From Bacillota bacterium (GTDB lineage: Bacteria > Bacillota_C > Negativicutes > JAEYSJ01): a stretch of DNA of 5,637 nucleotides. The stretch spans positions 1 to 5,637 of the forward strand of contig JAEYSJ010000299.1 of NCBI GenBank assembly GCA_023434855.1. Reading direction: 5' to 3'. Positions 1 through 5,637 of the stretch are shown here, one piece after another. How positions within the stretch are numbered: position 1 is the first letter of the stretch; every line of letters begins with the position of its first letter. Below the pieces are notes generated by a model, which was given only the letters and a program-made list of their open reading frames with translations, was not told where the DNA came from and ran no database searches. The translations under genes were made by a program, and so were the position numbers.

Positions 1-1694
1 ACGCGGTCGGCCTGCGGGTTCTCGCGGATCTCTTTGTACAGCGCCAGAATATGCAGCAAATTCAGGTGCTGACGTTTGTATTCGTGCAGGCGTTTAATCT
101 GGATATCGAACAGCGCGTGCGGGTTGATCTCAATGCCGGTGCGCGCTTTGACAAACTCTGCCAAACGCACTTTGTTCTCCTGCTTGATGGCCCGATACTG
201 CTCGCGGAATTTCGCGTCATCGGCATACTTTTCCAGGGTGATGAGCTGATCAAGATCGTTAGCCCACTCTTTTTGCAAAGTACTGTCTAGCAGTGCAGAG
301 AGCGCCGGGTTGCACTGTTTGATCCAGCGGCGCGGCGTAATGCCGTTGGTCACGTTGTGGAATTTGTTTGGCCACAGCTGGTGATATTCCGGGAACAGGT
401 CTTTCACCACCAGATCGGAGTGCAACGCAGCCACGCCGTTCACCGCAAAGCCACTCACCACGCAGAGATTCGCCATCCGCACCTGTTTGTCATAGACGAC
501 CGCCAGCTTCGCCCAGATTGCTTTGTCGCCTGGCCAGGTTTGGTCGACCTGTTTTTTGAAGCGGTTGTTGATCTCGTTTATCAGCTGCATATGGCGTGGC
601 AGCAGGGTTTTAATCAGCTTCTCATCCCAGCACTCCAGCGCTTCTGGCATCAGGGTGTGGTTGGTGTAAGCAAAGGTCTTACTGGTGATGGCCCAGGCAT
701 CGTCCCAGCTCATCTGGTGCTCATCGATCAGCACGCGCAGCAGTTCCGGGATAGCGATCGTCGGGTGAGTGTCGTTCAACTGGATAACTTCGAAATCAGC
801 CAGATCGGCCACGTTACGGCCCGCCAGGTGGTGGCGACGCAGAATATCGGCCACTGAACAGGCGCACTGGAAATATTGCTGCATTAGACGCAGTTTTTTA
901 CCCGCCAGATGGTTGTCGTTCGGGTAAAGCACTTTTGTCAGTTTGTCGGCGTCGATACCCTGCTGCTCTGCGCGCAGGAAATCACCGTCGTTGAATTTGG
1001 TCAGGTTGAACGGGTGAGCGTGTGTCGCTTGCCACAGACGCAGCGGCTGAGCCACGCCGTTACGGTAGCCCAGCACCGGCAGATCCCAGGCCTGGCCGGT
1101 AATGGTAAAGCCTGGCTCCCAATGCCCCGCTTTTGTCACTTTACCGCCGATGCCCACCTGCACATCCAGCGCCTCGTTGTGGCGGAACCAGGGATAGCTG
1201 CCGCGATGCCAGTCGTCCGGCGCCTCCTTCTGCTGACCATCCGCAAAGGATTGACGGAACAGGCCGTACTGGTAATTCAGACCATAGCCGGTGGCCGACT
1301 GGCCAACCGTCGCCATTGAGTCCAGGAAACAGGCAGCCAGACGCCCCAGCCCACCGTTACCCAGCGCCGGGTCGATCTCCTCTTCGAGCAGATCGGTAAG
1401 GTGAATATTGTGGCCTTTCAGCACATCGCTCACCTCCTGGTACCAGCCCAGGTTCAGCAGGTTGTTACCGGTAAGGCGGCCAATCAAAAACTCCATGGAG
1501 ATATAGTTGACGTGACGCTGCCCTTTAATCGGCTTTGCCGCAGGCTGGGCGTTCAGTAACTCGGCGAGCGCACCGCTAACGGCTTGCCACCACTGGCGAG
1601 ACGTCATCTCCTCTGCGGCGACTAAACCAAAACGTTGCCACTGACGCGTCAGTGCGGCCTGAAATTGCGCTTTGTTGAAGGTAGGCTGTGACAT
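1..1694 (-). CDS. malP: Maltodextrin phosphorylase MalP, N-terminal 564 residues (3' end cut by window edge)
   Basis: Cytoplasmic PLP-dependent glycosyltransferase family 35 enzyme. It phosphorolyses linear maltodextrins from the non-reducing end, releasing glucose-1-phosphate. Seen: the ATG at 1694-1692 opens a frame with no stop through position 3, starting [12 protein letters not shown], nearly identical to E. coli MalP as I recall it. Conserved elements are [14 protein letters not shown] (residues 113-126, glycine-rich loop near the cofactor phosphate), DTHP (308-311), TNHT with His346, and [10 protein letters not shown] (533-542) with Lys534, Arg535 and Lys540. With the initiator Met removed these correspond to the known active-site residues His345, Lys533, Arg534 and Lys539. 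The PLP-binding lysine lies further on (about residue 646 of roughly 797) and is outside the window. malQ is expected downstream, as in the enteric malPQ operon (inference). Expression is driven by MalT from the promoter at about 1742-1809. No frameshift is visible. Confidence 0.98.
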   Translation of the reverse strand, partial: MSQPTFNKAQFQAALTRQWQRFGLVAAEEMTSRQWWQAVSGALAELLNAQPAAKPIKGQRHVNYISMEFLIGRLTGNNLLNLGWYQEVSDVLKGHNIHLTDLLEEEIDPALGNGGLGRLAACFLDSMATVGQSATGYGLNYQYGLFRQSFADGQQKEAPDDWHRGSYPWFRHNEALDVQVGIGGKVTKAGHWEPGFTITGQAWDLPVLGYRNGVAQPLRLWQATHAHPFNLTKFNDGDFLRAEQQGIDADKLTKVLYPNDNHLAGKKLRLMQQYFQCACSVADILRRHHLAGRNVADLADFEVIQLNDTHPTIAIPELLRVLIDEHQMSWDDAWAITSKTFAYTNHTLMPEALECWDEKLIKTLLPRHMQLINEINNRFKKQVDQTWPGDKAIWAKLAVVYDKQVRMANLCVVSGFAVNGVAALHSDLVVKDLFPEYHQLWPNKFHNVTNGITPRRWIKQCNPALSALLDSTLQKEWANDLDQLITLEKYADDAKFREQYRAIKQENKVRLAEFVKARTGIEINPHALFDIQIKRLHEYKRQHLNLLHILALYKEIRENPQADR

Positions 1695-1706
1695 AGGGAA
1701 ACGGCA

Positions 1707-1710
1707 TCCT
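1707..1710 (-). promoter_or_regulatory. Candidate malP ribosome binding site with long spacing
   Basis: The minus strand reads AGGA here, the best purine match to the anti-Shine-Dalgarno before malP, but it lies 12 nt from the ATG at 1694, longer than the usual 5-9 nt. An ATG directly overlapping it (1708-1706) is out of frame with malP and gives no convincing gene. The malP start is retained because the encoded N-terminus MSQPTF matches the family. Confidence 0.5.
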
Positions 1711-1741
1711 GTAGAAAAAAATAAACACGTTGGTGCTAGTG

Positions 1742-1754
1742 TGCCTGGCTCATA
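1742..1754 (-). promoter_or_regulatory. malP core promoter (-10-like TATGAG and predicted start)
   Basis: The minus strand reads TATGAG at 1754-1749, matching TATAAT at four of six positions. A start near 1742 would leave a 48-nt leader. No -35 hexamer is visible, as expected for MalT-dependent promoters, where MalT bound around -38 replaces it. The nearest MalT-like box is centred at 1780.5, which is -38.5 from this start. That agreement is the main support, and the exact start is an inference. Confidence 0.55.
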
Positions 1755-1763
1755 AACGCTCTT

Positions 1764-1773
1764 CCTCCTCCTG
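1764..1773 (-). promoter_or_regulatory. Possible extra MalT box inside the malP core promoter, opposite orientation
   Basis: The minus strand reads CAGGAGGAGG, eight of ten matches to the MalT box GGGGA(T/G)GAGG, with two overlapping GGAGGA cores. It sits between the proximal MalT box and the -10 element, where RNA polymerase should bind, and points opposite to the three upstream boxes. It may be a real weak box or a purine-rich chance match. Confidence 0.3.
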
Positions 1774-1775
1774 CC

Positions 1776-1809
1776 AGGGATTAGCCAGGGAGGAGTACCG
1801 GGGATGAGC
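1776..1809 (+). promoter_or_regulatory. MalT-binding array, three direct-repeat boxes upstream of malP
   Basis: Three decamers on the plus strand resemble the MalT box GGGGA(T/G)GAGG: AGGGATTAGC at 1776-1785 (7/10), AGGGAGGAGT at 1787-1796 (8/10) and GGGGATGAGC at 1800-1809 (9/10). Their starts are 11 and 13 bp apart, so successive boxes lie roughly on one DNA face. Relative to a malP start near 1742 they are centred at about -38.5, -49.5 and -62.5. MalT is known to activate through pairs of direct-repeat boxes with the proximal one near -38, so this is the malP activation site. The most degenerate box is the proximal one. Confidence 0.8.
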
Positions 1810-1813
1810 ATCA

Positions 1814-1835
1814 AAGTGTGATCGTGGCCACTTTA
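1814..1835. promoter_or_regulatory. Candidate CRP-cAMP site on the malP side
   Basis: TGTGA (1817-1821), six bases, then CCACT (1828-1832) fits the CRP pattern TGTGA-N6-TCACA with a perfect left half and three of five matches on the right. Over the 22-bp consensus I count 15 matches. AAAGTG (1813-1818) and CACTTT (1829-1834) also form a perfect 6-bp inverted repeat. The centre is about 82.5 bp upstream of the predicted malP start and beyond the MalT boxes. In E. coli, CRP is thought to affect malPQ mainly through malT, so a direct role here is unproven. Confidence 0.45.
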
Positions 1836-2190
1836 TCCACCCGGTTTCGCCCTTCAGCGCTCAAGAAAACAGTCCGAATCGCCGTCTGTCTCAGAAGAGG
1901 ATGAACGAAATGTCATCAACACAATAAGGTCATCCTTGTGACAATATGTTTTTTAAGGTCGTCAGAAATAGCGCAGGCAAGAAATAATTACTCACGTGAA
2001 ATAATATTTTTCGACATTAACGTTAAACCAACGTTTTATTTTATAGGGATGACAGTCGCGAAACTTTATTAACTCAGGTGATTGTTAACCTTCGTTTACG
2101 GTTTGGCTTGTTAAAGCAGCAGCTTCTGTGCAACCCAGTATCCATGCGCTCTCAAGGCCAATATAAAAGTTCCCTGCTATGCGGTAATAT
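1836..2190. other. Gene-free middle of the malP-malT divergent control region
   Basis: No credible gene or RNA is seen. The stretch becomes AT-rich towards malT and contains short repeats: GTCATC at 1912-1917 and 1929-1934; GAAATAAT at 1981-1988 and 1998-2005; the perfect palindrome TCACGTGA at 1992-1999; AACGTT palindromes at 2019-2024 and 2030-2035, 11 bp apart; and TTAAC (2069-2073) facing GTTAA (2084-2088). GGATGA cores resembling MalT half-boxes occur at 1899-1904 (+), 1930-1935 (-) and 2047-2052 (+). A TGTGA half-site lies at 1937-1941 without a matching right half. Its function is unknown. Confidence 0.6.
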
Positions 2191-2212
2191 TTTTGTGACA
2201 GAGTGCAAATTC
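2191..2212 (+). promoter_or_regulatory. CRP-cAMP site of the malT promoter
   Basis: TGTGA (2194-2198), CAGAGT, then GCAAA (2205-2209) has a perfect left half and three of five right-half matches. Its centre, 2201.5, lies exactly 70.5 bp before the A at 2272 in ATTAATTAC, the base matching the E. coli malT start. The E. coli malT CRP site is known at -70.5 and has nearly the same sequence as I recall it. CRP bound here would activate malT as a class I site and so place the maltose regulon under catabolite control. Confidence 0.85.
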
Positions 2213-2236
2213 AGGCGCATTAAAAACGGTCATAAC

Positions 2237-5038
<2,802 letters not shown>

Positions 5039-5060
5039 TTATGCGCGTACAGAAATGATA

Positions 5061-5149
5061 ATGGCAACCTCGGGTTGTCATGCCATATTCCGCTGAACAT
5101 GAGGTGAACGGAACAATTTCACCCTGTTTAACCGATCGGCATGACAACC
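5061..5149. repeat. Inverted-repeat element between malT and glpR, possible convergent terminator
   Basis: GGTTGTCATGCC (5073-5084) and GGCATGACAACC (5138-5149) are perfect 12-bp inverted repeats separated by 53 bp. The left arm can instead pair with ATGGCAACC (5061-5069) to make a 9-bp stem (one G-U in the malT-sense RNA) with a three-base loop. Inside the long loop, GGTGAA (5103-5108) faces TTCACC (5118-5123), and TTCCG (5088-5092) faces CGGAA (5109-5113). The element starts 22 nt after the malT stop. T-runs after it are broken (5160-5169 on plus; TATCATTT on minus after the short hairpin), so it is not a textbook intrinsic terminator in either direction. Its place between convergent genes still makes termination or 3'-end protection likely. 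A small dispersed repeat is the alternative. Confidence 0.6.
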
Positions 5150-5172
5150 GAAGTTTCCGTTTTGCTTTTACC

Positions 5173-5637
5173 TCAGCACAGCTCAAGCTGCATTTTATGG
5201 TCGTTAATCACCTTCAGCACCCCTTCAGGCGGCACCTCATCGGTATAGACCGCATCCACCATGCTGATACTGCCCATATTCACCATCGCGTTACGCCCGA
5301 ATTTCGAGTGATCGACCACCAGCATGACGTGGCGGGAGTTCTCAATAATGGCGCGCTTGGTACGCACTTCATGGTAATCGAATTCCAGCAGCGAGCCGTC
5401 GGTATCAATGCCGCTAATGCCAAGAATGCCGAAGTCGAGGCGGAACTGGGAGATAAAATCGAGTGTCGCTTCGCCAATGATCCCGCCGTCGCGGCTGCGC
5501 AACTCTCCCCCGGCGAGGATGATGCGGAAATCCTCTTTCTGCATCAGCGTATTGGCCACGTTCAGGTTGTTCGTCACCACGCGCAGATTCTCATGATCCA
5601 GCAGCGCGTGGGCCACCGCCTCCGGTGTGGTACCGAT
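5173..5637 (-). CDS. glpR: Glycerol-3-phosphate regulon repressor GlpR, C-terminal 154 residues (5' end cut by window edge)
   Basis: DeoR-family repressor of glycerol and glycerol-3-phosphate catabolic genes, released from DNA by glycerol-3-phosphate. Seen: an open frame entering from the right edge at IGTTPEAVAHALL and ending LELC with TGA at 5175-5173. Against the 252-residue E. coli protein as recalled, this is residues 99-252: the whole visible part of the DeoR sensor domain. The helix-turn-helix is outside the window. Family motifs present are IGTT (99-102), VTNNLNVA (119-126), AGGELRSRDGGIIGE (140-154), SGID (173-176) and VVDHSKFGR (205-213). The most diverged part is the tail after DAVYTD. 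The visible half is intact, whereas E. coli K-12 MG1655 carries a frameshifted glpR. The gene converges on malT; glpG and glpE are the expected upstream partners (inference). Confidence 0.97.
   Translation of the reverse strand: MGTTPEAVAHALLDHENLRVVTNNLNVANTLMQKEDFRIILAGGELRSRDGGIIGEATLDFISQFRLDFGILGISGIDTDGSLLEFDYHEVRTKRAIIENSRHVMLVVDHSKFGRNAMVNMGSISMVDAVYTDEVPPEGVLKVINDHKMQLELC

Noticed and set aside
357..1319. Plus-strand open frames of 166 and 136 residues (357-857, 909-1319)
   Set aside because: Antisense shadows of malP; the minus-strand frame reads as an uninterrupted phosphorylase through both.
1714..1727. U-rich tract in the malP leader as an attenuator
   Set aside because: The upstream sequence gives only a 4-bp ACAC/GTGT stem with a 10-nt loop, too weak for an intrinsic terminator.
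1937..1953. Third CRP site at TGTGA (1937-1941)
   Set aside because: The right half-site at the proper spacing (GTTTT) does not match TCACA at any position.

Overview
The window is a conserved chromosomal maltose/glycerol regulatory segment from a member of the Enterobacteriaceae. From recalled protein sequences it looks close to Escherichia, Enterobacter, Leclercia or Citrobacter, but the genus cannot be fixed from the window. It holds three protein genes: the 5' part of malP (maltodextrin phosphorylase, minus strand, cut by the left edge), a complete malT (maltotriose- and ATP-dependent activator of the maltose regulon, plus strand, 901 residues), and the 3' part of glpR (glycerol-3-phosphate repressor, minus strand, cut by the right edge). 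All three read without frameshift or internal stop. The large open frames antisense to malP and malT are shadows.

Layout: malP (1-1694, minus) and malT (2333-5038, plus) diverge from a 638-bp control region. Its malP side carries three MalT-box-like decamers in direct repeat (1776-1809), placed just upstream of a -10-like element. A CRP-like palindrome lies beyond them (1814-1835). Its malT side carries a CRP site (2191-2212) centred 70.5 bp before the predicted malT start point. That spacing matches the E. coli malT promoter as I recall it. Downstream are a weak core promoter, a possible Mlc operator and a poor ribosome binding site. The middle of the region (about 1836-2190) has no gene. 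It is AT-rich, with short repeats and additional GGATGA cores. malT and glpR converge on a 134-bp spacer dominated by a 12-bp inverted repeat, part of which can form a competing hairpin.

How it works together: MalT, bound to ATP and maltotriose, activates malP (and presumably malQ beyond the left edge), which phosphorolyses maltodextrins to glucose-1-phosphate. CRP-cAMP sets the level of MalT, and Mlc probably also does. GlpR belongs to the separate glp regulon and is only a neighbour.

I found no new multi-gene system. The points most worth a second look are all non-coding: the excess of MalT-core motifs between malP and malT, the CRP-like site on the malP side, the inverted-repeat element between malT and glpR, and the absence of the rtc RNA-repair genes that separate malT and glpR in E. 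coli K-12.
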